DNA from: Symbiodinium natans
Lineage: Eukaryota; Sar; Dinophyceae; Suessiales; Symbiodiniaceae
DNA length: 61,584 bases
Assembly (NCBI GenBank): GCA_905221605.1
Contig: CAJNDS010002654.1
Location: forward strand, 266,501-328,084
Direction of reading: 5' to 3'
This document shows positions 7,653 to 15,535 of this stretch, piece after piece. The number at the start of each line of letters is the position of its first letter. Position 1 is the stretch's first letter. A program made the translations under genes and the position numbers. Under the pieces are notes generated by a model, which saw only the letters and a program-made list of their open reading frames with translations, was not told the origin of the DNA and did no database searches.

Positions 7653-10600
7653 GTTGGTTTCACAACGTGCCTGCTAAAGACCAGAGTACGTTCTACATCA
7701 ACTCGAACATAACAGAAACGAGTCTTGATTCGCACTCGGACTCCTTTACGACGATGGTGTAAACGGTACTTTCGGGATACAAGTTGAGGGTAGTCACCAA
7801 CTCCTCGAAACCTTTTCAAACACATCTTCAAGAATCGAAACCCTAACCAGAACGAACCCCCCAAGAGACTTGCTATCACATAGATCGCCAAGCAAGCGAA
7901 AACATCCAATGCTTCTCCTGGCATGCAAAACAAAGCACTCCTGGCCGGCAGGGGTCTGTCATGACTCATGTTCAGGAGGTTTGGGTTCGTGGCGTTTCTG
8001 AGGTTCACACTTGAGGGTATTTCGGATCTTTGAGGGTACTGCTTAGAAGATCGACGTTCTTTCGGGCTAGTTAAACGCGGACTTGAGGGTATTTCGGATC
8101 TTTGAGGGTACTGCCGAGAAGATCGAAGTTCTTTTGGGCTTCTCTTCAAGGGACCTTCAAGCTCGCACACTCCTAACCAAGCAAGTCTCACACAGCAACA
8201 TGTCTGTTCAACTGCTTCACTCATGCTTCTTTCCAAGTCCAAACAAGCCTGAAAGACACTGTGTTTTTCCAACGCGCAAGACATGCGATCGGCGCGTTCA
8301 GAAACAATTCCACAAAAGGAAGAATTCCGCACAGCCTTTAAGGCCTTCACTTCTTCTGGCAAGGGGAAGGAAGCACAAACTCCCTCTCTTCGGCTGTTTG
8401 ACCCAAGCCGCCCGGAGGCGGAAGGGCACCCGCTGCGGATGATGTAGCGGTCTCGGAGGTAGGCCCTTCCTCCGCTGTCACGGTTGCTGGCTCTGGAACT
8501 GCAGGCAAAGACTCTACAGCCACTGGCGCTTCTGGAACCGTCAAAGGCGAGGAAGTTGGAACCACAGACCAGGCCTTCGGTGTAGCCCCCGCTGGTGCCC
8601 CCTGGGCTTTCGACAGAGCACCTGGAATTTCCCCAGGAGCTGCCTTCGGGACATAACCGGGACCTGGAATTTCCCCTGGAGGAGGGGTCTCCGGCACACT
8701 CTCCGTTGCGGAAATTGGAGCTCCAACCGGTGCCGTGGGTCCTGGAGTTTCTGGGGCCCGCTCCTCTTCCACCACCATAGGCTCCACACTGTGGTCCGAG
8801 GGACCAGAAGAAGCAACAGGTGGGACATCCAAGAACTTGAATGACTCCAAAGGGGCCAATGAAACTGCGGAAGGCAAAGGAGGTACCGGTGTTGATGGAG
8901 CTGCAGTGTCCCCCAGAGGGGCTCCTAGAGATGCTGGATCGAACTTGTACCCGTCCGTCGCAACCGGCGATGGCTCCATAATGATAGGAGACGGTGGGGG
9001 CGGCGCAGAGGAGCCCACATCTTTCAAGGCTTTCTCCGCTTCGATGAGCGCCAAAACTCTGGTCCGGCTCTGCATCATGTATTCCCCCATTGGAATCGAT
9101 TCGTCCGATGAACTTGCCGAGGATGACTCTGCAGACTCTGTCTCCGAGCCTTCGTTCATGGCTCCAGTCTCCGAGCCTTCGTTCATCGCTCCAATTCCAC
9201 CTCCAGTATCTGTGGAAGCAGCTGCACCCGTTCTTCTGGCCTTGACCTTGGGTCGAGCGGACTGCAAGTCCTCCCATTTTCGGACCTCTGCTTCGAACTC
9301 GATATAGCGCCGGGTGCGCTGATCCATTGCCCCCATTAACGCACGCCACCCATGCCTGATGGCTGAGCCTGGCACCCACTCGAGCTGGAGCTCGACGTCG
9401 TCTGGGTACATTCCAGCCAAAAGGTTGCGTTCCGCTTCCGGCATGGCCTCGTAAACGGTCAGGACCTTGAGGATACGCTTGATGTAACCCAGCGCAGCCA
9501 CGTCCCCGCCACTCTGGTGGCGTAGGTGACTTGGATCGGGAGTATATCCTTCGATAGCAGCACGCGCGTCCCTTGCACGCACGCCGCGTTGATGAAGAGT
9601 GCGGCCTTGACCCGCGAGTTCGAACCTTGTAGTATGCTCGTCCAACAACTCGTCGGTGAGCTGGGAAAAATCCCTCTTTCTCTTCACCGGAAGGATGCCT
9701 CCATGATCCGGGGCTTCCGGAAACTCGGGCAGCCACAGCGCCCACGCAACCTCTGCGCTGATGTAGGGCGTTCCATCCAGAGGATCGGGATCGTGATCGC
9801 GAAGCCTCTTGGACCACCCCGTTCCCAGGCACGGTCCCACATCTGGGTCTGGACGTTGGATCCGCCCAAGGAGCTTCTGTCCAACCTCGAGGAGGTAGCC
9901 GTCGGTCATCAAAGCATCTGTCAATGACGCAAAGATGGTCCCCTGGCGGGAAGAATAAACGAGCCCATCTCCGATAGACATAAGTGGAACTGCAGGTTCC
10001 AGGTCGTTCTCTGGAATTGCCGGCACAGGGTATCCACATGCAATAAGATCTTCTCGCTGTTGTCGTATCGCTTGCATAAAATACCTGTAGCGCGGCCCCC
10101 TCAGCATGCTTCTCCACTTCACTATCAGCGGCGGCTCGGCTGATGGCTGCGAAGGCCTGGCCTTGCTTGCCCTCCATTTTCCCCATGCTTCCTCCTCTTC
10201 TGTCTCTCCTGTCTCTGATGCAGCCACCGTAGGCGAAGGTACTGCAACTTGACTCGGAGGCCTCGAGAAAACATTGAATGGGGCAGCTGAAGCCTCTGCA
10301 TCCGCAGTCTCGACTGGCGCCGCCTCTGCTGGTGCAGGCTCTACTGGTGCATTCAAAAACGCAACCTCCTGCCCGGCACTCTCCGCTGGAGAGTTGTGGG
10401 AATCTTGCTCCACCTCCATTGGCGGTTCCGACATGCTCAGTACCTTCCCTCAGGGAAAACCAAGACACGCAAACAAGCAAAATGGCTGCGGACAAACATG
10501 CGCACTTCAAGCCTTTTGAGGTCCTTTTGGGCTTCCTAACGCAAAACATGCCTGGCTCGGTTGCTTTGGGGCACTCACTTCCTTTAAGGGCACACCTCAA

Positions 10601-13177
10601 ACCTTCACTGCCGAAGATCAGAAGCGAAAAGCCTTTCAAACACAACCCCTTCACAAGACATGCCAGCAAAAACATCACGTTCCAAACTGCGCACACATGC
10701 CGCTGCCAAAAATCATGTTGCTGTCTGACAAAAACATGGCATTTCCTAACAGAGTCATGAAGTTTCCTAACCAGACTTTCGGAACACAGGCTCCTATCAC
10801 CACTCAGGACAGGCGTTTTCCTAGTACAGATCATGTCGTGCGGTTTCCTACCGGCGTGTTCTTCAGGAATTTCCAGGGACCTACTCCTAACTTCAGCCCT
10901 CAAACCGCGCAACATGAACTCAAACGGCGTTCCCGTCAAGACGTGGCGGATAGACTTCTCGTCCTTTCCAGGCTTCTCATCACTCTTCGCTTCTTTCGAA
11001 GTCTTCTTCAGGATGCTTGGTCCTGCAGTAATGTCTTTCCTGGGTTCCTTGTCAACAGGAAGAGAGTCGATCTCCATGTCCGATCCCTTGGATGGGCGTT
11101 TAGGAGCTTTCTGCTTCTTTCCGCTAATCGCCCACCAGGCCCGTTTCGCCCCAACCAGGCGGACATTCTTCTTTCCACCCTTGTAAATGCGAGACCCGGT
11201 GCGGTGCGTCTTCCAGCCCCGTTCCGACGCGGACCACGGAGATACCACATTGAAAGGCACGTCCGCCACAAGGACGTCCTCCAACGTCAACGAAACGTCG
11301 CCGAAACGAACTTCCAGATCAACGACATTCGATACGTTTATGATGTCTCCTGAGGCACTATAGAGCGTCACCGTGCGATCATGGTACTTGCAGACACGAA
11401 ATCCTGACAGATGATCTGCTGAGACGATGTGGCATGTGGCTCCACTATCGACCAGCCACACATCACGATGCTCTACCTGCAGCGAAGCGCAGACGTATGC
11501 CGCATCTCCCTTCGAGGTGCTTCCAGTCAGGGTGCCTACCTTCTCATCTACAGTGACTTTCGGCCCTACAGCGACCGGTCTAGGGACTGCCTCTACGGGC
11601 TTAGGCTTCTCAGGCTCAGGCTGGCTCAGTACTTCTCGTACAGCAGAAGGCTTGGCAAACCTCATCGCCATCACGGTGGAGGTCCTCGAAGACTCGGACT
11701 CTGCCTCGGACTCTGGTTCTCCCATAGCCCGGGCTCTAGCCTTCTTCTTCTTCTTGCCTTTGCCCTTGCCTTTATCAGGCTTGTCGGGCTTCTGCTCCTT
11801 GTCTTTGCCGCCTTTTCCGCCTTTCGGCGTTGGAGAGCGTGGCTTTCCTTTGGGATTCTGCGCTCCCTTGCCATCGCCCTTCTTGCCCTTGTCGCCCTTC
11901 TTGCCCTTTTCACCGGCTTCACGCTGACGGCTCCAGCAGTCCTTAGCCAGGTGTCCCTTTCGTCCACAGTGGTCACAAAGCTTGTCACCCTTTCCTGACA
12001 TCTGCCGATTTGAGGAAAAGGGACCCTCACACAGACGAAGCTGCTCCTCATAGTACCGAAGGCTATCGCTCAGCGATGTCCAGTCGTTGCTCTTCCCATG
12101 AAGAACGACGTACTGTCTGAGCTCCTGGCTCAGAGCTTGCAGCAAAACACTGCAGCGGTCAGCCTCCGTGAGACGCAACTCTGGAAAGTTCCCAAGCTTG
12201 GATTCGGCACGAGAAAACTCGTCCTCCAAGTGACGGATGAGGTCTGTCGGCCGTCGGTGATGCTGGCACGTAGTCGCCAACTTGAGGCACTGCTCCCGCA
12301 CGTAGACAGCTTCCATGCGAGACACGATGCTGTATTGCTGCGTGATGGTCCTCACAGCCTCGTATCCGCAGGCACTGAGAGACTGCCTTTTCGAGCACGA
12401 GCGTAGCAACTCCTGACCTCTTTCCCAACGTGAGAGAGATTGGGTGAGATAGTAGTAAAGCTTCGCACTTCGAGCAGCAACATCATCCGCCAAATCCTTC
12501 TGAAGGATCTCATTCTTTTGCTTGACGCAGAGTTGCAACTCTCGAACGAAAGACTCATCTTGAAGAGCAAGCCACGATGACAGTGTCTCCAGGTAGGCAT
12601 GCCATGTCTCGACTTCTCGCATCCTGCCCTTGTTCATGCCTTGATGCTCTAGCATCGGCAGAGATGGAAGGTACTTCTCCGCCCTATTCTGCACCAATGG
12701 GCTCCGAACAGAGCTCGAAGACGAGGTAGCTCCTGCAAAAGGCACAGAAGGTGTGCTCGGTGCAGCTGCAAACGGGTCTTCCGTCTTGGCTCTAGCTGCA
12801 GCCTCTGCAACCAAACGTGCGGTCTCCGCTGCCTTCTCTTCAGCCTCATTTCGACGCTTCTCTTCCAAATCCATTCTTCTCATGAGGGCAGCTATCAACT
12901 GCTGGTTCTGCTGGTTGGCCTGACTTTGCTGCCTTAGCATCTCCAAGAAGATGGCTTGGAAGTTGCCTTCACCAAGGCCATTTCCAGCTTGTACTCCACC
13001 CACTTGGCTTCCAGTAGGCGAAGCATGAGCTTGAGCTGGAGTTGCCGGAGGCGACGCAAAAGGGTTCGCTCCTCCAGCAGGTGCTGTCGGTTGTCCTTGA
13101 GACCCAAACAGCAAAGCCTCTTCCTCAGGGCTCACATCAGGTACTGGCACTGTAGACGCGTCCGGAACTTGTGCCAT
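7625..13177 (-). CDS. Gag-protease and long linker frame (element 1)
   Basis: An uninterrupted frame of 1,850 codons starting at an ATG 25 nt after the primer site. Gag has a helical capsid-like region rich in Gln and Leu (residues ~60-390), a zinc knuckle CDHCGRKGHLAKDC near residue 400, and a basic Lys/Gly tract. The aspartic protease has DVWLVDSGATCH near residue 577. After about residue 750 I recognise nothing, yet ~1,100 more codons stay open, which chance would not allow. This linker contains hydrophobic stretches near residues 836-860 and 895-912 and near 1,775. It overlaps the 695-codon ORF at 8347-10434 in another frame. It stops at 7625, just after the slippery heptamer that leads into integrase. 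Confidence 0.88.
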   Translation of the reverse strand: MAQVPDASTVPVPDVSPEEEALLFGSQGQPTAPAGGANPFASPPATPAQAHASPTGSQVGGVQAGNGLGEGNFQAIFLEMLRQQSQANQQNQQLIAALMRRMDLEEKRRNEAEEKAAETARLVAEAAARAKTEDPFAAAPSTPSVPFAGATSSSSSVRSPLVQNRAEKYLPSLPMLEHQGMNKGRMREVETWHAYLETLSSWLALQDESFVRELQLCVKQKNEILQKDLADDVAARSAKLYYYLTQSLSRWERGQELLRSCSKRQSLSACGYEAVRTITQQYSIVSRMEAVYVREQCLKLATTCQHHRRPTDLIRHLEDEFSRAESKLGNFPELRLTEADRCSVLLQALSQELRQYVVLHGKSNDWTSLSDSLRYYEEQLRLCEGPFSSNRQMSGKGDKLCDHCGRKGHLAKDCWSRQREAGEKGKKGDKGKKGDGKGAQNPKGKPRSPTPKGGKGGKDKEQKPDKPDKGKGKGKKKKKARARAMGEPESEAESESSRTSTVMAMRFAKPSAVREVLSQPEPEKPKPVEAVPRPVAVGPKVTVDEKVGTLTGSTSKGDAAYVCASLQVEHRDVWLVDSGATCHIVSADHLSGFRVCKYHDRTVTLYSASGDIINVSNVVDLEVRFGDVSLTLEDVLVADVPFNVVSPWSASERGWKTHRTGSRIYKGGKKNVRLVGAKRAWWAISGKKQKAPKRPSKGSDMEIDSLPVDKEPRKDITAGPSILKKTSKEAKSDEKPGKDEKSIRHVLTGTPFEFMLRGLRAEVRSRSLEIPEEHAGRKPHDMICTRKTPVLSGDRSLCSESLVRKLHDSVRKCHVFVRQQHDFWQRHVCAVWNVMFLLACLVKGLCLKGFSLLIFGSEGLRCALKGSECPKATEPGMFCVRKPKRTSKGLKCACLSAAILLVCVSWFSLREGTEHVGTANGGGARFPQLSSGECRAGGCVFECTSRACTSRGGASRDCGCRGFSCPIQCFLEASESSCSTFAYGGCIRDRRDRRGGSMGKMEGKQGQAFAAISRAAADSEVEKHAEGAALQVFYASDTTTARRSYCMWIPCAGNSRERPGTCSSTYVYRRWARLFFPPGDHLCVIDRCFDDRRLPPRGWTEAPWADPTSRPRCGTVPGNGVVQEASRSRSRSSGWNALHQRRGCVGAVAARVSGSPGSWRHPSGEEKEGFFPAHRRVVGRAYYKVRTRGSRPHSSSTRRACKGRACCYRRIYSRSKSPTPPEWRGRGCAGLHQAYPQGPDRLRGHAGSGTQPFGWNVPRRRRAPARVGARLSHQAWVACVNGGNGSAHPALYRVRSRGPKMGGLAVRSTQGQGQKNGCSCFHRYWRWNWSDERRLGDWSHERRLGDRVCRVILGKFIGRIDSNGGIHDAEPDQSFGAHRSGESLERCGLLCAAPTVSYHYGAIAGCDGRVQVRSSISRSPSGGHCSSINTGTSFAFRSFIGPFGVIQVLGCPTCCFFWSLGPQCGAYGGGRGAGPRNSRTHGTGWSSNFRNGECAGDPSSRGNSRSRLCPEGSSWGNSRCSVESPGGTSGGYTEGLVCGSNFLAFDGSRSASGCRVFACSSRASNRDSGGRAYLRDRYIIRSGCPSASGRLGSNSRREGVCASFPLPEEVKALKAVRNSSFCGIVSERADRMSCALEKHSVFQACLDLERSMSEAVEQTCCCVRLAWLGVCELEGPLKRSPKELRSSRQYPQRSEIPSSPRLTSPKERRSSKQYPQRSEIPSSVNLRNATNPNLLNMSHDRPLPARSALFCMPGEALDVFACLAIYVIASLLGGSFWLGFRFLKMCLKRFRGVGDYPQLVSRKYRLHHRRKGVRVRIKTRFCYVRVDVERTLVFSRHVVKPTWSSGLKPL
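7634..7640 (-). promoter_or_regulatory. -1 ribosomal frameshift heptamer U UUA AAG
   Basis: Read leftwards in the upstream frame the codons are GGT TTA AAG, so the heptamer T TTA AAG fits the X XXY YYZ rule. A -1 slip moves ribosomes into the integrase frame. The upstream stop follows two codons later. Retroviruses and many retroelements use this class of site between Gag and Pol. Confidence 0.7.
8004..8140 (-). repeat. Tandem duplication of ~70 bp in the linker
   Basis: Two copies of a segment containing GAGGGTATTTCGGATCTTTG. In the long frame they read RSS(R/K)QYPQRSEIPSS twice. Element 2 has its own unrelated tandem duplication in the same linker. Confidence 0.8.
8347..10434 (-). CDS. Nested ORF of unknown function (element 1)
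   Basis: A 695-codon ORF with an ATG start, lying wholly inside the long Gag-protease-linker frame but in its +1 frame. The product is acidic and Pro/Ala/Glu-rich at both ends. A middle part from about residue 90 to 380 looks globular, with WGKWR, RYRYFMQAIRQQRED, DGYLLEVGQKLLGRI and HGWRALMGAMDQRTRRYIEF. I recognise no known domain. Element 2 has an ORF at the equivalent place, in the same relative frame, with a DEDWGEWR motif like EEEAWGKWR here. That argues for a real accessory protein of this copia group. It could be reached by internal initiation or +1 frameshift; the sequence does not decide. Confidence 0.7.
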   Translation of the reverse strand: MSEPPMEVEQDSHNSPAESAGQEVAFLNAPVEPAPAEAAPVETADAEASAAPFNVFSRPPSQVAVPSPTVAASETGETEEEEAWGKWRASKARPSQPSAEPPLIVKWRSMLRGPRYRYFMQAIRQQREDLIACGYPVPAIPENDLEPAVPLMSIGDGLVYSSRQGTIFASLTDALMTDGYLLEVGQKLLGRIQRPDPDVGPCLGTGWSKRLRDHDPDPLDGTPYISAEVAWALWLPEFPEAPDHGGILPVKRKRDFSQLTDELLDEHTTRFELAGQGRTLHQRGVRARDARAAIEGYTPDPSHLRHQSGGDVAALGYIKRILKVLTVYEAMPEAERNLLAGMYPDDVELQLEWVPGSAIRHGWRALMGAMDQRTRRYIEFEAEVRKWEDLQSARPKVKARRTGAAASTDTGGGIGAMNEGSETGAMNEGSETESAESSSASSSDESIPMGEYMMQSRTRVLALIEAEKALKDVGSSAPPPPSPIIMEPSPVATDGYKFDPASLGAPLGDTAAPSTPVPPLPSAVSLAPLESFKFLDVPPVASSGPSDHSVEPMVVEEERAPETPGPTAPVGAPISATESVPETPPPGEIPGPGYVPKAAPGEIPGALSKAQGAPAGATPKAWSVVPTSSPLTVPEAPVAVESLPAVPEPATVTAEEGPTSETATSSAAGALPPPGGLGQTAEEREFVLPSPCQKK
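10440..10870. repeat. Degenerate CATG-rich repeats in the linker
   Basis: Short imperfect units pairing TTAGGAAA-like runs with CATG recur about every 30-60 bp on the minus strand. They give the odd Cys/His/Phe-rich part of the long frame and resemble the ACATG-rich part of the LTR. Confidence 0.4.
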
Positions 13178-13201
13178 GGCTTTTCCTGGAACGTCTCTTC
13201 A

Positions 13202-13217
13202 GGACGCTCCGCTACCA
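13202..13217 (-). other. Element 1 primer binding site
   Basis: Read leftwards, TGGTAGCGGAGCGTCC starts immediately after the 5' LTR. TGGTAGC matches the complement of the 3' end expected of many initiator methionine tRNAs. Element 2 has TGGTCGCGGAGC at the same place. Confidence 0.75.
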
Positions 13218-13786
13218 TGTGAAAAGCAGAGCTTTAGCGCAGACTGCTTTTTCCGTTCGCACTTGAGCCAAACACGTCAGTGTTCAGCTGCACTGTCTTC
13301 AGTCAGCAAAGGTGCTCTCTCCAAGAGCAAAGGCTTCAAGTCTTCAAACGACATCTCAACTTTGTTTAGACAAAGGAGAATGCAAAAGTAACATGCAAAA
13401 CATCTTGGTTACTGCTTCAGGACTTCAGGTCTGTTGCAAAACATACAGCATGCTCTCAGAATGCCTCAGTCGAGTGTCAAACGATCACGACACGGTACGA
13501 ACGACGGGGCAAGGCACACGAGTGAGTAACGGCCAAAGTCTGTTCCTCAGAGCTTTGCTTCAGCACTTCCAGATGACTCTCAGGTCAACTCCCGAGAGCT
13601 AAAAGCCTCTCTGTGCTTCCCAAAACTCATCCTCGGACTTGCAAACCAAAACATGTCAAGTCAAAGCACCTTCATGTCATGCAAACATGCTCATGCCAAA
13701 ACAAAACATGTTCTTGCCATGTCACAGCACTCATGTCCTACACATGTACCTGCAAGCAACTAGGCAAACAAAGAAATGTCTTCACA
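13218..13786 (-). repeat. Element 1 5' LTR
   Basis: 569 bp; should contain the promoter and transcript start. Same termini as its partner. The target duplication GGGAG follows directly at 13787-13791. Confidence 0.93.
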
Positions 13787-13959
13787 GGGAGGAGCACACA
13801 CATGCCATGGAGCTGCAGGCGGCAGGAGGAGGCTGGCAAACGGCTGCACGCGAGCTGCAAGCTGCCAGCCAACTGGATGCACCGCGGCCGTGACCCTCGC
13901 CTGCTGGGCTTGATGCATGTGGAATCACGACGACTTAGCTAGTCTGTGCTGTGGCAAGC

Positions 13960-14260
13960 AGAAGCAGTGGGTAGACCTCTCAAAACTGATGCCTCAAGAT
14001 TTTCAGAAGGCCCAGAAATGATTAGGCCTCTCAAACTGCTGGTCCCAACAGTTGCCTGAAGGCCCATCCAGCCCAGAAGTGATTGGTTTCTCAAACTGTT
14101 GCCTCAACCTTCCTGGAGGGCTCAGAGTGATTAGGCCTCTCAAACTGCTGCCTAAAACTTCTCCGAAGGCCCAGCAGTGAGTAGGCTTCTCAAACTGCTG
14201 CCTAAAACTTCTCTAGAAGGCCCAGAAGTGATTAAGCCCTGCAAACGGCTGCCGGAACCT
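13960..14260. repeat. ~52-60-bp minisatellite between the two elements
   Basis: Five or six degenerate units with the core GATTAGGCCTCTCAAACTGC, then TGCCTAAAACTTCTC and GAAGGCCCAG. The last two full units are nearly identical; the outer ones are diverged. Confidence 0.8.
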
Positions 14261-14783
14261 TCGCGAGAAAGGGAAGGAACTGCTGCTTCGACCTATGCAA
14301 GCTTGCTCGCGTGGCACGGCGGCCCCTGCTTGCGAAGCACCTCCAAGCTCTTCGCAGTGCTCTGCTGCAGGACGGCTGACGCCGAAACAGGTTTCTTTTT
14401 CGGTCCCCTTAGGGCGCGCACTGGTGGCCTGCGGACGTGCAGGCCCGACCGCTCTCTTGCGCCCTCCATGAGGCTGTCGCAGCTGTCTACTTTCGGTTGT
14501 GGCCCTGGCGCCAACGGCTGGCTGGTCAGCTGGGTCTGTGTTGCAGCCGCCGCGTCCTGCACCATCGATCTAATTTACAAATGTCATAAGTTCATACGGG
14601 TGTAGTTGCAATGTCGATCTTGCCTGTGACTCTTCCGGAGGGCTGCACAGGCCGGAGCGGCTTATGCTGCCCTTGAGGACGATCTTCCCTAACCTTTAAT
14701 CCCTCCATAAACCTTATCACATCGCCCCTTGAAACAATAGGATCCTGGCCCCAGCTTGGCGCAGAGTGTCGGCAATGCTTCCG
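14261..14783. other. No recognisable gene
   Basis: GC-rich unique DNA between the minisatellite and element 2. Open frames on both strands show no domain signature. AAACC at 14784-14788 is the left target duplication of element 2. Confidence 0.4.
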
Positions 14784-14788
14784 AAACC

Positions 14789-15324
14789 CGTTGAAACTCG
14801 TGGCACAGCTACGGGGGCCTAAGGGACCTCAGGTCAAGACTACACTCAACCCTCACAGCACGAAGTGCGGACTCTTTTCACTGCGCTGTTCACAGCTTCT
14901 CGAGCTCCGCTCTCTTGAGCCAATGCGAGCACGGCTCTCCAGCTTCAAACACTGTCTGCCAGACATGGGAAAACAAAGGTACTTCAGGTGAAAACACTCA
15001 GCCATGGAACTTCTACTCCTAAACACTGTGGGTAGGTTCCTAGCACCTCTTAGGTGCTCTGCTGAGCTCTGTGCAGACCTGAACTGGCTTGAGTCACTTC
15101 TGGTCACCAAATACCAGGTCACAAACAGGAAACGAGTTCCGACAAACGAGTTTCGAGAAAACGAACAGAAAACGGTTCTTCCCACTCAAAACAAGGTCTC
15201 ACCAAGCCAAAAGAAATCTGCACTGCCTGACATGTCCTCGTGCCTATGCTTCACACTCATAGCAGACAACTCAAGTGCACATCACGTGTCAACTGGGAAA
15301 CTAGGAGGGTCACATATATCAACT
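14789..15324 (-). repeat. Element 2 3' LTR
   Basis: 536 bp matching 24143-24617. It carries about 60 bp near 14985-15045 that the other LTR lacks. Confidence 0.9.
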
Positions 15325-15334
15325 CCCCCTCATG
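15325..15334 (-). other. Element 2 polypurine tract
   Basis: Read leftwards, CATGAGGGGG ends at the 3' LTR, identical to the tract of element 1. Confidence 0.75.
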
Positions 15335-15535
15335 ACCAAGAGTTTCACTGTTGGTCACGTCAACTAAGCTCCACGCAAAGCCAACTAAGCTCCTCGCCGG
15401 GGCGCGCACGCCGGCGCATTCCTCAGTCCTAGACCGCTGCACTGATTTCAGACCGCTGGAGGTCGACTAACTCTCGCAAAGTAACCTGGCTGGGCGGGTG
15501 GGCGGGTAAGCCAGGGGTGGACGGGCGGGCGCGAA

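Larger units (their letters stand above)
2940..13786 (-). mobile_element. Complete Ty1/copia LTR retrotransposon (element 1)
   Basis: A 10.8-kb element transcribed leftwards. Both ends are LTRs with TGTGAA...TTCACA termini. The flanking pentamer GGGAG (2935-2939 and 13787-13791) is a perfect target-site duplication. A primer site abuts the 5' LTR and a polypurine tract abuts the 3' LTR. The gene order is Gag, protease, long linker with a nested ORF, integrase, RT, RNase H and an extra C-terminal domain. Integrase before RT is the copia order. The two LTRs differ by only a 5-bp and a 1-bp indel that I could see, so the insertion is recent. RNase H is nevertheless split by a frameshift near 4,470, so this copy is probably non-autonomous unless that is an assembly error. 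Confidence 0.95.
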
